64,000 nt of DNA, taken from positions 1 to 64,000 of the forward strand of contig DXAV01000015.1 in assembly GCA_019116805.1 (NCBI GenBank). The letters run 5' to 3'. Positions 29,537-40,109 of the stretch are shown here, piece by piece (within the stretch, counting starts at the first letter, position 1; every line of letters starts with the position of its first letter). The notes below the pieces were generated by a model. The model ran no database searches. It was given only the letters and a program-made list of their open reading frames with translations, and had not been told where the DNA came from. A program made the translations under genes and the position numbers. The DNA is from Candidatus Bacteroides merdavium (GTDB lineage Bacteria; Bacteroidota; Bacteroidia; Bacteroidales; Bacteroidaceae).

Positions 29537-31213
29537 TTACAACAGCTTCTTGGCCCGCTCCAATGCTACGTTGATGTTGGGGCAGATGTTCTCCTCACCC
29601 AGCAGTTCGTAGAAGCCCGATTTTTCCAGTACCTTGTGTACCTTCTCGTTGACGCCTGAGAGGACGATGGTTATCTTTTCCTTCTGCGACATGCGGCAGA
29701 GGCTTTCCAGGTTGTGGATACCCGTAGAGTCGATGAACGGCACCTTACGCATGCGGATGACCCGTACCTTGGGCCGGTCGCCTAATTGGGCCATGGTTTC
29801 TTCAAACTTGGTGGCGATGCCGAAGAAGTAGGGGCCGTTAATTTCATATACTTCCACACCTTTCGGAATTATCAGATGCTCCTCGTGAGTGGCGATATCC
29901 GATTCCTTGCTGGGGTCTATCTCGTCTTTGATGACCGAGATTTCCGTTGTTTCCATCACGCGGCGCATGAAGAGCACGCAGGCAATGACCAGACCTATCT
30001 CGATGGCCACGGTCAGGTCGAAAATGACAGTCAGGAAGAAGGTGATGAGCAGTACCGTGACATCCGACTTCGGATTGCGGAGCAGTGCTTTGAACGTGCG
30101 CCAGCCGCTCATGTTGTAGGATACTACAACCAGTACGCCCGCCAGACAGCCCATGGGGATGTATTGGGCCAGCGGCATGAGCAGCAGCAGGATGAGCAGC
30201 AATACCAACGCATGTATCATGCCGGCTACGGGCGACTTACCGCCGTTGTTAATGTTGGCCATCGTACGTGCAATGGCTCCCGTAGCGGGGATACCGCCGA
30301 AGAGCGGTGTTACCATATTGGCTACACCCTGGGCAATGAGTTCGGTGTTCGAGTCATGTTTGTCGCCAATCATACCGTCGGCTACAGCAGCCGAGAGCAG
30401 CGACTCGATGGCGCCCAGCACAGCAATGGTCACGGCTACAGGAAAGAGGTTCTTCACCGCCTCCCAATCCAATGCAGGGATAGCAGCGTCGGGCAGCTCG
30501 GCGCGGATGCTGAAACGGTCGCCGATGGTGTCGATGCAGGTGATGCCGCCGTAAGTCTTCATCAGCCAGACGGCCACGGTTACCACCACGATGGCGATGA
30601 GTGAGCCGGGTATTTTCTTCGAGAACTTGGGCGTCAGGGCAATGATGGCGATGCTCACCACGCTCACCAGCGTATTCCACCAGTTCACTGTGTCGAAGTG
30701 ACGGAAGTACACCAGCCATTTGCCTACGAAGTCGCCCGGTACCTTTTCACCACCAAACTGAAGGCCGAATACATCGGCCACCTGTGTGGTGAAGATAGTG
30801 ACGGCGATACCGCTCGTAAAGCCCACGATGATGGGATAGGGGATGAACTTGATGACCGCTCCCAGCTTGAATACACCCAGCAGCACCAGGATGACACCTG
30901 CCATCAGTGTGGCCACGATGAGGCCTGCTTCACCATATTGTTGGATGATGCCGTAGATGATGACGATGAACGCACCTGTAGGTCCGCCAATCTGTACCTT
31001 GCTGCCACCCAGCAGGGAGATGATGAAACCCGCGATGATGGCGGTTACAATACCTTTCTCGGGCGATACACCCGACGCAATGCCGAAAGCAATGGCTAAT
31101 GGAAGGGCTACGATGCCCACAATGATACCGGCCATGAGGTCGGCCATAAACATTTCTTTAGAATAATTCTTCAGCGCCGTATAGAGTTTCGGCTTGAATT
31201 CGAACGCTTTCAT
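29537..31213 (-). CDS. SulP-family inorganic anion transporter with STAS domain
   Basis: ALPLAIAFGIASGVSPEKGIVTAIIAGF; C-terminal STAS VPFIDSTGIHNLE. Confidence 0.95.
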   Translation of the reverse strand: MKAFEFKPKLYTALKNYSKEMFMADLMAGIIVGIVALPLAIAFGIASGVSPEKGIVTAIIAGFIISLLGGSKVQIGGPTGAFIVIIYGIIQQYGEAGLIVATLMAGVILVLLGVFKLGAVIKFIPYPIIVGFTSGIAVTIFTTQVADVFGLQFGGEKVPGDFVGKWLVYFRHFDTVNWWNTLVSVVSIAIIALTPKFSKKIPGSLIAIVVVTVAVWLMKTYGGITCIDTIGDRFSIRAELPDAAIPALDWEAVKNLFPVAVTIAVLGAIESLLSAAVADGMIGDKHDSNTELIAQGVANMVTPLFGGIPATGAIARTMANINNGGKSPVAGMIHALVLLLILLLLMPLAQYIPMGCLAGVLVVVSYNMSGWRTFKALLRNPKSDVTVLLITFFLTVIFDLTVAIEIGLVIACVLFMRRVMETTEISVIKDEIDPSKESDIATHEEHLIIPKGVEVYEINGPYFFGIATKFEETMAQLGDRPKVRVIRMRKVPFIDSTGIHNLESLCRMSQKEKITIVLSGVNEKVHKVLEKSGFYELLGEENICPNINVALERAKKLL

Positions 31214-31575
31214 TTTCTGTTTAATAGAAATTTATTTTACCTATTGAGTTTGTTGTGATTTCAAAAAAACAGGTTGCAAATTTAGGTAAAATAAAGCAAA
31301 TAGTTGCTATTGCTCCGCTTTTTTTGTGAATATACAGCCGATAGTATCTGTTTTGTGTAGAAGATTGGGGTATTTTTGTGAACTTTAAATGGGTTTCGTT
31401 TGTTTGTTTAATAATCTGGTTAGGAGTGTAAATCATAACTTGCCTCCTGATAGATTTTATTTATGAAGTGATAGAAAAATCCGATAGATAGTTGTGAGAG
31501 GTATTTGAAGTCTTTTTCCTACATTTGCAACATAAGAAATCAACAAGAACAAAATATTAACCCTTTTAAAACTGA

Positions 31576-32160
31576 ATGATTATGACTAAGAGTATCAAAG
31601 GAACCCGCACAGAGAAGAATCTGATGACTTCGTTTGCCGGCGAATCGCAGGCACGTATGCGTTACACTTACTTTGCCAGTGTAGCCAAGAAGGAAGGTTA
31701 CGAACAGATTGCCGCTATCTTCATGGAGACAGCCGATCAGGAGAAGGAGCACGCCAAGCGCATGTTCAAGTGGCTCGAAGGCGGTATGGTAGAGATTACG
31801 GCCAGCTATCCCGCAGGAGTTATCGGTACAACACTTGAAAATCTTCAGGCAGCCGCTGCCGGCGAGCACGAAGAGTGGTCGCTCGACTATCCCAAGTTTG
31901 CCGACATTGCTGACGAAGAAGGTTTCCCCGAAATCGCCTTGATGTACCGCAACATCGCCGTAGCCGAGAAGGGACACGAAGAGCGCTATCAGGCATTTGT
32001 AAACAACATCCAGAACGCTACTGTATTCGCCAAGGAAGGTGAAGTGGTTTGGCAGTGCCGCAACTGCGGATTCATCTATGTAGGCAAGGAAGCTCCCGAG
32101 CTGTGCCCCGCCTGCCAGCACCCGCAGGCTTATTTCGAGGTAAAGAAGGAAAACTGGTAA
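31576..32160 (+). CDS. rbr: rubrerythrin
   Basis: Diiron EXXH motifs and C-terminal rubredoxin domain WQCRNCGFIYVGKEAPELCPACQHPQAYF. Confidence 0.95.
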   Translation: MIMTKSIKGTRTEKNLMTSFAGESQARMRYTYFASVAKKEGYEQIAAIFMETADQEKEHAKRMFKWLEGGMVEITASYPAGVIGTTLENLQAAAAGEHEEWSLDYPKFADIADEEGFPEIALMYRNIAVAEKGHEERYQAFVNNIQNATVFAKEGEVVWQCRNCGFIYVGKEAPELCPACQHPQAYFEVKKENW

Positions 32161-32178
32161 TGCTGAAATAGTTATAAG

Positions 32179-32222
32179 AAAAAAGTGCCAAGAGACTTGT
32201 ATTGGGTTCTTGGCACTTTTTT
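32179..32222. terminator. bidirectional intrinsic terminator
   Basis: AAAAAAGTGCCAAGA ... TCTTGGCACTTTTTT between convergent genes. Confidence 0.9.
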
Positions 32223-32223
32223 C

Positions 32224-34167
32224 TTATTCTATCACACCGGCCCATCCGCCATTGCGTACTAATTTCAGAGTCATTTTTGTGGAATGGTTAACTTCTATTT
32301 CCTTCTTTTTATAGTCCATGGCCTGTCTGTCTGCGTTAATGCCGTCTTCAAAATAGGTAAGATGCCGTCTTTCACCTTTGGGAAGGAAGTCTAAATTGAG
32401 CTCCAACGAACGTCCTTCATCATTCGTAATGGCGCCTATGTACCATTTATCACCACTACGGCGGGCTATCAATACATATTCGCCCACTTTCGCATCAAGT
32501 ACCTTTGTCTCATCCCAAACAACCGGAACATTGGCAATAAACTCTGTACATGGACGCTCGCGATAGTAATAAACCGGATTATCCGCCAACATTTGAAGTC
32601 CACTTTCAAACACGACAAACAACGCCATCTGATAAGCGCGGGTTCCCGAACCCATGGCATTGGCCCGCGTGGAACGGTTGTCTTCAGGCTGGGCGGAGAA
32701 CATGGAACCGGGAGTAAAATCCATCGGGCCGACGGTGTTGCGCATGAAAGGTAAGTAAATGCTATTAGCAGGTTTGCAATTGCCTCCTTGCTCCATTCCC
32801 AATACTCCTTCATAAGACAATACATTGGGGTATCGGCGTTCCAATCCGGCCGGCTTGAAAGCACCATGGAAGTCTATGACCAATTTATGCTTGGCCGCTT
32901 CTTTAGCTACCCGTTCATAAAAGTTTACCATCCATTGGTCACTGCGGTCCATAAAATCAATCTTCAGCCCTGCAATTCCCCACTCTGCCAGGGTCTTGAA
33001 TAAATTAAAATGATTTTCTACAGTCAACCAAGTCATCCATAAGATGATTTTTACGTTGCGTTCTTTCCCATATCGGATTAGTTCCTTGAGGTCTATCGTG
33101 GGATTGGGCGTGAATGGGTCTCGGGTGCTTTTGGCCCAGCCCTCATCCATAATGATGTAGGGTATGCCAAACGTTGACGCGAAATCAATATAATATTTAT
33201 AAGAATCCATGTTATAGCCTGAACGGAAGTCTACTCCATACAGGCGGGCGTCATGCCACCATTCCCAACTGACTTGTCCAGGATTTATCCAACTGAAGTC
33301 TTCCAACTCGCAAGGGGAGGATAAGTTATAGACCATTTCGTTGGAGACAATCTCTCGGTCGTCGTTCGTGATTACAAACAGTCGCCACGGGAAGTTCCGG
33401 GTGCCGGAAGTCTTGGCGATGTAGTTGGCTTCCTTTAAAATCTTTAGACTGCGGTCTCCGTCTTCACCGAATTCCAACGGATATTTCGGGAATAGCGAGT
33501 GCATTCCGTTGGTTCCCGTACTTTTCAGAAACATACATGGATAATCTTGCAGGTCGGCTTCTGAGATCAGAACCTTGTAGCCGGTTTTTGCCTCCAGCAA
33601 AACCGGCAGGTAACTCATGCGGTCCGTCTCTTTATAATCTTTGGTGTGAATATGCGTATAGGGGTATTCGTAGGATGTCTTGAAACTTTCCGGTTGTGAC
33701 AAATGTGCCAGATAGTCGCCGGGAAAATGAATGGTGAGATCTTCATTCAGCACCTTTATCTCGCCCTTTTTATCGAGTATGAAGCGATAGGCTACACCTG
33801 TGTCGAATACCCGGAACTCTACGGCATAGTTTCCGGCAAAACTCATGCGCAAGGTGTTGCAATGGTTTCTTACGAAAGCATTCTTCAACGGGATTTCCCG
33901 TTTTACGGTTTCATCTATCGCGCCGCGCTTCACGCGCCGTAATTTCGGGTTTTCTCCTAATGTTTCATCGGAGAGGTGCAAAGTCAAGGAGCAGTTTTGA
34001 AGAATTAATTCATCGCCTGCGTAAATGGAATAATAGATTTTGTCGCTTACGTTGATAGTTACATTCAGGTTCCCGTCAGGAGATTGGACGTTGATAGGCT
34101 TGGCTATCGCGCTACTTGAAATCAGCCCGATGAGGAAGGTGGTCAATGATATAATAATCTTATTCAT
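32224..34167 (-). CDS. glycoside hydrolase family 97 protein
   Basis: SPDGNLNVTINVSDKIYYSI; SWEWWHDARLYGVDFRSGYNMDSYKYYIDFA; GLKIDFMDRSDQWMVNFYERV; PFMRNTVGPMDFTPG. Confidence 0.93.
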   Translation of the reverse strand: MNKIIISLTTFLIGLISSSAIAKPINVQSPDGNLNVTINVSDKIYYSIYAGDELILQNCSLTLHLSDETLGENPKLRRVKRGAIDETVKREIPLKNAFVRNHCNTLRMSFAGNYAVEFRVFDTGVAYRFILDKKGEIKVLNEDLTIHFPGDYLAHLSQPESFKTSYEYPYTHIHTKDYKETDRMSYLPVLLEAKTGYKVLISEADLQDYPCMFLKSTGTNGMHSLFPKYPLEFGEDGDRSLKILKEANYIAKTSGTRNFPWRLFVITNDDREIVSNEMVYNLSSPCELEDFSWINPGQVSWEWWHDARLYGVDFRSGYNMDSYKYYIDFASTFGIPYIIMDEGWAKSTRDPFTPNPTIDLKELIRYGKERNVKIILWMTWLTVENHFNLFKTLAEWGIAGLKIDFMDRSDQWMVNFYERVAKEAAKHKLVIDFHGAFKPAGLERRYPNVLSYEGVLGMEQGGNCKPANSIYLPFMRNTVGPMDFTPGSMFSAQPEDNRSTRANAMGSGTRAYQMALFVVFESGLQMLADNPVYYYRERPCTEFIANVPVVWDETKVLDAKVGEYVLIARRSGDKWYIGAITNDEGRSLELNLDFLPKGERRHLTYFEDGINADRQAMDYKKKEIEVNHSTKMTLKLVRNGGWAGVIE

Positions 34168-34288
34168 AATTTATAGGTTAAAAAAAGATTTGCCAGCCAA
34201 TGGGTGGTTTTCATGATATGTTTAAATTTGTTTTTATAAATGAAGGGAATGTTTTTGGCTGATTGCGATTAATGTTTACAATCGGCTG

Positions 34289-35881
34289 TCATTTCTTCTT
34301 TCCGTCGGCCTCGTCGGCATGGTGCGGATAGTCGATGGTGTAGTGCAGGCCGCGGCTCTCCTTGCGCTCCATGGCCTGCTTCGTGATGAGATAGCCCACG
34401 TTGATCATGTTGCGCAGTTCGCACAGCTCGCGCGTGGCCTTGCAGCGCTTGAAGAGGCGTTCGGTCTCCTCGTAGAGGATGTCCAGGCGGTTCCAGGCGC
34501 GGGTGAGGCGCACGTTGCTGCGCACGATGCCCACGTACGACTCCATAATCTGGTTCACCTCCTTCATGCTCTGCGTGATGAGCACGCGTTCCTCGCCCGT
34601 GATGGTACCCTCATCGTTCCATTCGGGGATGTCTTCGTTGAAGTCGTAACGCTCCAGCACGCTCAGGGCATGCTTGGCAGCCGCGTCGGCATAGACCACG
34701 GCTTCGATGAGCGAGTTCGAGGCCAGGCGGTTGCCACCGTGCAGGCCCGTGCACGAACATTCACCGATGGCGTAGAGGCGGCGGATGCTGCTCTGCCCGT
34801 CGAGGTCCACCTTGATGCCTCCGCAGAGGTAGTGGGCGGCGGGCGCTACGGGGATGTAGTCCTTCGTGATGTCAATGCCGATGCTGAGGCACTTCTGGTA
34901 GATGTTGGGGAAGTGGCGCTTCGTCTCTTCCGGGTCCTTGTGGGTAACGTCCAGATAGACGTGGTCCTCGCCGCGGAGCTTCATCTCGTTGTCGATGGCG
35001 CGGGCCACGATGTCGCGCGGGGCGAGCGACAGGCGCGGGTCATACTTCTGCATGAACTCCTTGCCGTCCATCGTGCGGAGCACGCCGCCGTAGCCGCGCA
35101 TGGCCTCGGTGATGAGGAACGAGGGGCGGTCGCCCGGATGGTAGAGGGCCGTGGGGTGGAACTGGATGAACTCCATGTCCTTCACCGCTCCCTTGGCGCG
35201 ATAGACCATGGCGATACCGTCGCCCGTGGCCACCAGCGGGTTGGTGGTGTGGCGGTAAACGGCCTCACAACCTCCCGTAGCCATGACGGTGATTTTGGAG
35301 AGGAAGGTGTCCACCTCGCCCGTGGCTTCGTTCAGCACATAGGCGCCATAGCACTTGATGCCCGGCGTGTAGCGCGTCACGATGATGCCCAGATGATGCT
35401 GCGTGATGATTTCCACCGCATAGTGGTCGGTGAATATGCTGATGTTGGGATGCCGCTTCACGGCTTCGATGAGCGAAGTCTGTATCTCGGCTCCCGTGTT
35501 GTCCTTGTGGTGCAGGATGCGGAACTCCGAGTGCCCGCCTTCCTTGTGCAGGTCGAAGGTTCCGTCTTCCTTCTTGTCGAAGTTCACCCCCCAGTTGATG
35601 AGCTCCTTGATCTGTTCGGGTGCGTTGCGCACCACCTTCTCCACGGCGGCGCGGTCGCTGATCCAGTCGCCCGCTATCATGGTGTCTTCGATGTGCTTGT
35701 CGAAGTTGTCCACGGCCAGATTGGTCACCGAGGCGATACCTCCCTGTGCAAAATACGTGTTGGCCTCTTCCATTCCGGCCTTACAGATGAGGGCTACCGT
35801 CCCCTTTTCCGCCACTTTCAGGGCGAAGCTCATACCGGCTATTCCAGAGCCGATGACGAGGAAATCGAACTTTCTTACCAT
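34289..35881 (-). CDS. nadB: L-aspartate oxidase
   Basis: FLVIGSGIAGMSFALKVAEKG; HKEGGHSEFRILHHKD; FIQFHPTALYHPG; start trimmed to MVRKFDF. Confidence 0.95.
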   Translation of the reverse strand: MVRKFDFLVIGSGIAGMSFALKVAEKGTVALICKAGMEEANTYFAQGGIASVTNLAVDNFDKHIEDTMIAGDWISDRAAVEKVVRNAPEQIKELINWGVNFDKKEDGTFDLHKEGGHSEFRILHHKDNTGAEIQTSLIEAVKRHPNISIFTDHYAVEIITQHHLGIIVTRYTPGIKCYGAYVLNEATGEVDTFLSKITVMATGGCEAVYRHTTNPLVATGDGIAMVYRAKGAVKDMEFIQFHPTALYHPGDRPSFLITEAMRGYGGVLRTMDGKEFMQKYDPRLSLAPRDIVARAIDNEMKLRGEDHVYLDVTHKDPEETKRHFPNIYQKCLSIGIDITKDYIPVAPAAHYLCGGIKVDLDGQSSIRRLYAIGECSCTGLHGGNRLASNSLIEAVVYADAAAKHALSVLERYDFNEDIPEWNDEGTITGEERVLITQSMKEVNQIMESYVGIVRSNVRLTRAWNRLDILYEETERLFKRCKATRELCELRNMINVGYLITKQAMERKESRGLHYTIDYPHHADEADGKKK

Positions 35882-35980
35882 AGTAGTATATATTAGCAAT
35901 TGCAAATCTACAAAATAAGTGCGTTGTTTGTGCGCTTTGCCGCCGAAAATCCATACCTTTACCGCAAAAAAGGAGAAACG

Positions 35981-36385
35981 ATGGACAGAGTATTCCATGC
36001 CCGTGTGGGTGCGGCCCGTTATCTGGCGCTGCTTATGTTTACGTTCATGCTGGTTTATTGCCTGTGGGTGAAGTACATCTTGATAGCTGTGCTATGGGGT
36101 ATCCTGTTGCTCCATTTCATCGAAAAGATCATTCATACCACCTATACGCTGACTGCCGACGGGCGGCTGTTCGTTTACGAAGGCCGTTTCTCACGCCGTC
36201 GTGAGCGCTCGCTGGCCGAGGTGGTGTCGGTGGAGCGCCGTTCGTCCATGCAGGTGGCGGGCCGTGCGCTGGTGCGCTATGTGCTGGTAGTCTATAAAGA
36301 TGGCAGGCACGATGCTCTCCAGCCCGTCAACGAAGAAGAATTCATACGTGCGTTGGAGAAGAGGAAGCGGGAGATGGCTTCCTGA
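35981..36385 (+). CDS. small PH-domain-like membrane protein
   Basis: Two TM helices then beta-rich YTLTADGRLFVYEGRFSRRRERSLAEVVSVERR. Confidence 0.6.
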   Translation: MDRVFHARVGAARYLALLMFTFMLVYCLWVKYILIAVLWGILLLHFIEKIIHTTYTLTADGRLFVYEGRFSRRRERSLAEVVSVERRSSMQVAGRALVRYVLVVYKDGRHDALQPVNEEEFIRALEKRKREMAS

Positions 36386-36503
36386 CACGGTGCTTCCTGA
36401 CCTCCTGACACAGTGCTTTCTCAGGGTGTCAGGAAGTGCTTTCTTAGGAGGTGACGAAGCACTGCGTGAGACCCTCAGGAAGCACTTCGTCAGAAAGCCC
36501 CGC
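36381..36503. repeat. 23-bp-period degenerate palindromic array (array E)
   Basis: TGC/CAC core landmarks at 391, 414, 437, 460 and 483 (+36000), exactly 23 bp apart; CCTGACAC/GTGTCAGG and GAAGTGC/GCACTTC dyads. Confidence 0.8.
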
Positions 36504-36597
36504 CGGCTTCATTTCATAAAGAGTTTTAATTTGTGCCTTTTGTCGAGCAGTTTTTTTACAGTCCGTACGTCTATTTTTTAAAACAAGTCATACGGAT

Positions 36598-37341
36598 ATG
36601 AATTTGAATTGTGCCATTTTGCATGCTGATGGAGAGGTTGTACGTAGGTTGGAGGAATATATCGGCAAGGTGCCATTTCTGTCCTTACGCGGTACGTATG
36701 ACAATCCGCTCGAAGCATTGAAAGATTATTATGAAGTGAAGGTCGAAGTCTATTTCATCGGTATCTGTGCCGCCGAGGAAGGCGGGATAGGGGGAATGGA
36801 CTTCAGCCGGATGTTGTCTTTGCCCACCCGTGTCATCTTTGTGGCCGACACTGACCGCTATGCCGCCGAGTGTTTCCGCCTCGACGCGCTTGATTACCTG
36901 ACGGGTTGTTTCGACTTTTCGGTCTTTTTCCAGTCGGTCAGCAAGGCGGCCCGTTGGTTTACCCTCCAGTCGGAACCCTCGGCAGGAAGTGGAAAGAAGC
37001 CGGTAACCGACGCACCGCAAGTGCTTTATGTGAGGTCCGACAGCCGCATCGTGAGGCTGACGTTCAAGGAAATCCGCTACATCGAGGCCTTGGGCGATTA
37101 TGTAAAGATTTACACGCAGACGGATGCAAGGGCTATCATGAGTCTCTGTAGCATGAAGTGTATGGAGGAGCGGCTTCCGGAGGGTGAATTCATCCGTGTG
37201 CACCGTTCTTTCATCGTGCGCAAGAGTTATATCGACACCATCGGTTCCAATACTGTTGTGGTGGGAGGTAAGGAGATTCCCATTGGCAACGCCTATCGTG
37301 AACAGGTGAAACGTTATGTGGCAAGGCTCTCTGTCCTGTAG
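36598..37341 (+). CDS. LytTR-family response regulator
   Basis: REC-like N-terminus and LytTR: LYVRSDSRIVRLTFKEIRYIEALGDYVKIYT...FIRVHRSFIVRKSYID. Confidence 0.9.
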   Translation: MNLNCAILHADGEVVRRLEEYIGKVPFLSLRGTYDNPLEALKDYYEVKVEVYFIGICAAEEGGIGGMDFSRMLSLPTRVIFVADTDRYAAECFRLDALDYLTGCFDFSVFFQSVSKAARWFTLQSEPSAGSGKKPVTDAPQVLYVRSDSRIVRLTFKEIRYIEALGDYVKIYTQTDARAIMSLCSMKCMEERLPEGEFIRVHRSFIVRKSYIDTIGSNTVVVGGKEIPIGNAYREQVKRYVARLSVL

Positions 37342-37358
37342 CCTGTCTTTTCCGTATC

Positions 37359-38570
37359 TTATTTTATTTTGGTCCTGATTATCCTTTCTTCGAATGTCAG
37401 GTTCAGGTTCAGGCTGAAGCGGCTTTCTTGCATCAGATTGTCGCGCAGATTGACTTGCTGGCGCCAGGTAGCTCCCAGCGACAGGAATGAATAGCGCACG
37501 GGAAAACTGACTCCGATGTTGCCCTCCAGATAGTACATCTTTCCTCCTTTCAAGTTGATATATGAATTGCTGATACCGATGCCTGCCATCAGTTCGGTAG
37601 AGCGCGGTTTCCGTGGTTCGGTGAGGTAGATGGTGCCGACATTCAGCTTATGTTGGTTTTCGTATTTCATTGAGGTATAGGCCGACGTGTTGCGACTCCA
37701 GTCCACATAGTTGTAGTCCATTGTGACAGTCCAGTGTTCGCTGCTGGTGGTCAGTCCGGCACCGATGTGCATGGGCAGGTACTGCGTACGGCTGTGGTAA
37801 CTTTTGTCCATATCCTCACTGGTTGACGAGTTGGAGTAGGTCAGGCGGTTGTCGTGCCCTATCTTCAGCGAGGGGGCAAACACTGCTCCCACTTCCCAGC
37901 TTCTACCCGGGCCGCCGAAACGGTAGTGCAGGCCGAAGTCTGTATAAAACGCCCGCTTGGACGATTCGTAGCTGACTGTGGCGTTCTCCTGCGTTTCGCT
38001 CTGCGTCACTGTTCCCAGTATCATGCCCAGGTTGATGCCTATCGAGAGGTGTCGTGTCAGGGCGAAGGCATTGGTCACGTAGCATCGGTAGAGCCCACCC
38101 GTGCCCTCGAAGGTCGAGTAGAGATACTCGCCCGGCATACCTTCCACTTCTTCTTCGGTCTGGATGAGATAACCCACACTGCTGTAGGGTGCGGCGCCTA
38201 TCAGGGCGTACCAGCGGGGCAGGACGCGGAAGCCCAAGCTCAGGCGGTTGGGGTTTCCCGTCAGGTTCGAGCTGTGGTCACTCAGGAAGGAGTAGCGGGC
38301 ATAGGATGCCGACAGTCCGATGTTGAAAGTAAAGCAGGCGGTATCCATGGCTGTGATGGCGGCGGGGTTCAGGGTATTCTGGAAGCCGGGTCGGTTCAAG
38401 GCAATGCCTATGTTGCCCAAGCCGGCGTAGCGTCCGCCATCGGCAGAACACAGTTCACCTACGCCGTACATGGATGTGGGCAGGTTGGTGGTGTTTTGCG
38501 CCAGAAGGTTCAGATGGGGTAACAGGCAGGCAAAAAGCCATAGGGTCATTCGGATGTGGTTATGTTTCAT
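37359..38570 (-). CDS. outer-membrane beta-barrel protein, PorV/FadL-like
   Basis: Signal peptide, GLGNIGIALNRPGFQNTLNPAAITAMD, barrel-like C-terminus. Confidence 0.65.
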   Translation of the reverse strand: MKHNHIRMTLWLFACLLPHLNLLAQNTTNLPTSMYGVGELCSADGGRYAGLGNIGIALNRPGFQNTLNPAAITAMDTACFTFNIGLSASYARYSFLSDHSSNLTGNPNRLSLGFRVLPRWYALIGAAPYSSVGYLIQTEEEVEGMPGEYLYSTFEGTGGLYRCYVTNAFALTRHLSIGINLGMILGTVTQSETQENATVSYESSKRAFYTDFGLHYRFGGPGRSWEVGAVFAPSLKIGHDNRLTYSNSSTSEDMDKSYHSRTQYLPMHIGAGLTTSSEHWTVTMDYNYVDWSRNTSAYTSMKYENQHKLNVGTIYLTEPRKPRSTELMAGIGISNSYINLKGGKMYYLEGNIGVSFPVRYSFLSLGATWRQQVNLRDNLMQESRFSLNLNLTFEERIIRTKIK

Positions 38571-39883
38571 TGTTCGTTGTATATTTTGAGTCTTACATCA
38601 AGTCGGCACTGTCGGTCTTGGCCGGGAAGGGCGGTGAAGACCACCTGATTGAAGGTAGTGGCCATTTCTTCATCGGTCAGGCTCATGAGGAGTTTTTGTC
38701 GGCGGGTGCCTGAGGTGCCGAAGTTGTTGCGGATGAACTCGGTCAGGTCAAAGCTGTAGTAGGTTTCGCGTCCATACATCTCATCAATGGTCAGGTTACC
38801 GGTTTGCACCGTTACTCCATCGCTGCCATAGACATAGTCTTCAAGTACGTTGTTCTCGTCGGTGATGTAGATGCGCACTTCTTCGGGCAGCTGGCTCACT
38901 TCATTGTAGCTTCGGGCCAGCGGGTAGAGGTAGAGCGTGGCGCTCTCTACGGACACGATTTCTCCCTTGCTTTGCAGTTCGTTGAGATCGGGGAATTCAA
39001 TCTGGTTGTAATAGCCCGTCAGTCCTTGCAGGTAGGCACGGTTACCCATGCTGCTGGCGTGTATCAGGTTCTCGATGCCGCTCTGGAGGTTGTCGAGTGC
39101 GGTACCTGTCGGGTTGTGACGTACGCCCGTATAAGCATATTCGGTGTTGACACTGAAGATCAGCTCGCTTTCGGTGGTTTGGTTGGAGATGTCGCGGTAG
39201 TGGAGGTTGAGGGTCATCGAAGAGTCGTTCACCAGAAAACCGGTGATACAGCTGCCGCTTGTTTCTGCTACGAGAGCCAGGCCAGGGAAGACCTTCTTGA
39301 AGCTTTCCTGCGTATCAAGATAAGTGTCCTCAACCAGAATGTCAGTGAGGAGTTGTCGGCCCATGGCGTCGGGCAGGCGCACCTCCACTTCGCGCTGGCG
39401 GCCGGGCTGGGGCAGGTAACTGAAGCGGGTCAGGGGTACGTCCTCCGTGGCCATGACGGTGGTGTTGTACAGGTCTTCGTCGTTGTCCAGCACGATGGGT
39501 TGCTTCAGGCGATAGACGGAGATGTATTGGGGGGTCAGAGTGTCGCCCCAATAGTGGCCGCTGGGCGTCATGCTCAGTACGAGCGAGTCGAACTGGTAGT
39601 CGTGGCCGTCGGTGGTGCTGAAGGTGTTCTTCGTAAATTCGGCATAGTAGGTGGCCGTCACTTCGCCCCAAAGGGTGTCGGCGTAGTGACCGAAATGGCC
39701 GATGGTATCCTCGCGCGTCTCAATGGAGTCCAGCAGGATGGTACTCAGATCTACGGTACAACTATTGGTGAAGACATTGTAGAACGAACTTTCCACCAGG
39801 CTGCTACCCAAACTCGAATTGTTGTCCTGGCAGGCATAGCAGGCGAGGAGGCCTGCCAGCAGGCTATACAGTATTTTTCTCAT
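38567..39883 (-). CDS. DUF4270 domain-containing lipoprotein
   Basis: Lipobox LLACYACQD; DLSTILLDSIETREDTIGHFGHYADTLWG; 4-nt overlap with the downstream gene. Confidence 0.8.
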   Translation of the reverse strand: MRKILYSLLAGLLACYACQDNNSSLGSSLVESSFYNVFTNSCTVDLSTILLDSIETREDTIGHFGHYADTLWGEVTATYYAEFTKNTFSTTDGHDYQFDSLVLSMTPSGHYWGDTLTPQYISVYRLKQPIVLDNDEDLYNTTVMATEDVPLTRFSYLPQPGRQREVEVRLPDAMGRQLLTDILVEDTYLDTQESFKKVFPGLALVAETSGSCITGFLVNDSSMTLNLHYRDISNQTTESELIFSVNTEYAYTGVRHNPTGTALDNLQSGIENLIHASSMGNRAYLQGLTGYYNQIEFPDLNELQSKGEIVSVESATLYLYPLARSYNEVSQLPEEVRIYITDENNVLEDYVYGSDGVTVQTGNLTIDEMYGRETYYSFDLTEFIRNNFGTSGTRRQKLLMSLTDEEMATTFNQVVFTALPGQDRQCRLDVRLKIYNEQ

Positions 39884-40109
39884 GACGCTTGGTTTTTCTA
39901 TTTTTCCGCAAAGGAAAGGGAAAAGCCGGGTATGTTCCTATCAAAATCGGCGGTTGGGACGTTTTTGCCGTTGAATGCTTTCGGCAGCCCCTGAAAGTGC
40001 GTTTGTCGGATATTGGGCGCTGTTGGTCGGTTCTTTTTGCATACATCCGTCTCGTGACCTATTTTCGCCCCGAATAACGACGGAAAAACAGTTATCAAAC
40101 ACTTTTAGT

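Noticed and set aside
17662-35881. nadA and nadB as one NAD operon
   Set aside because: They are ~16 kb apart with many intervening genes on both strands.
34319-35896. 525-aa plus-strand ORF
   Set aside because: Antisense shadow of nadB.
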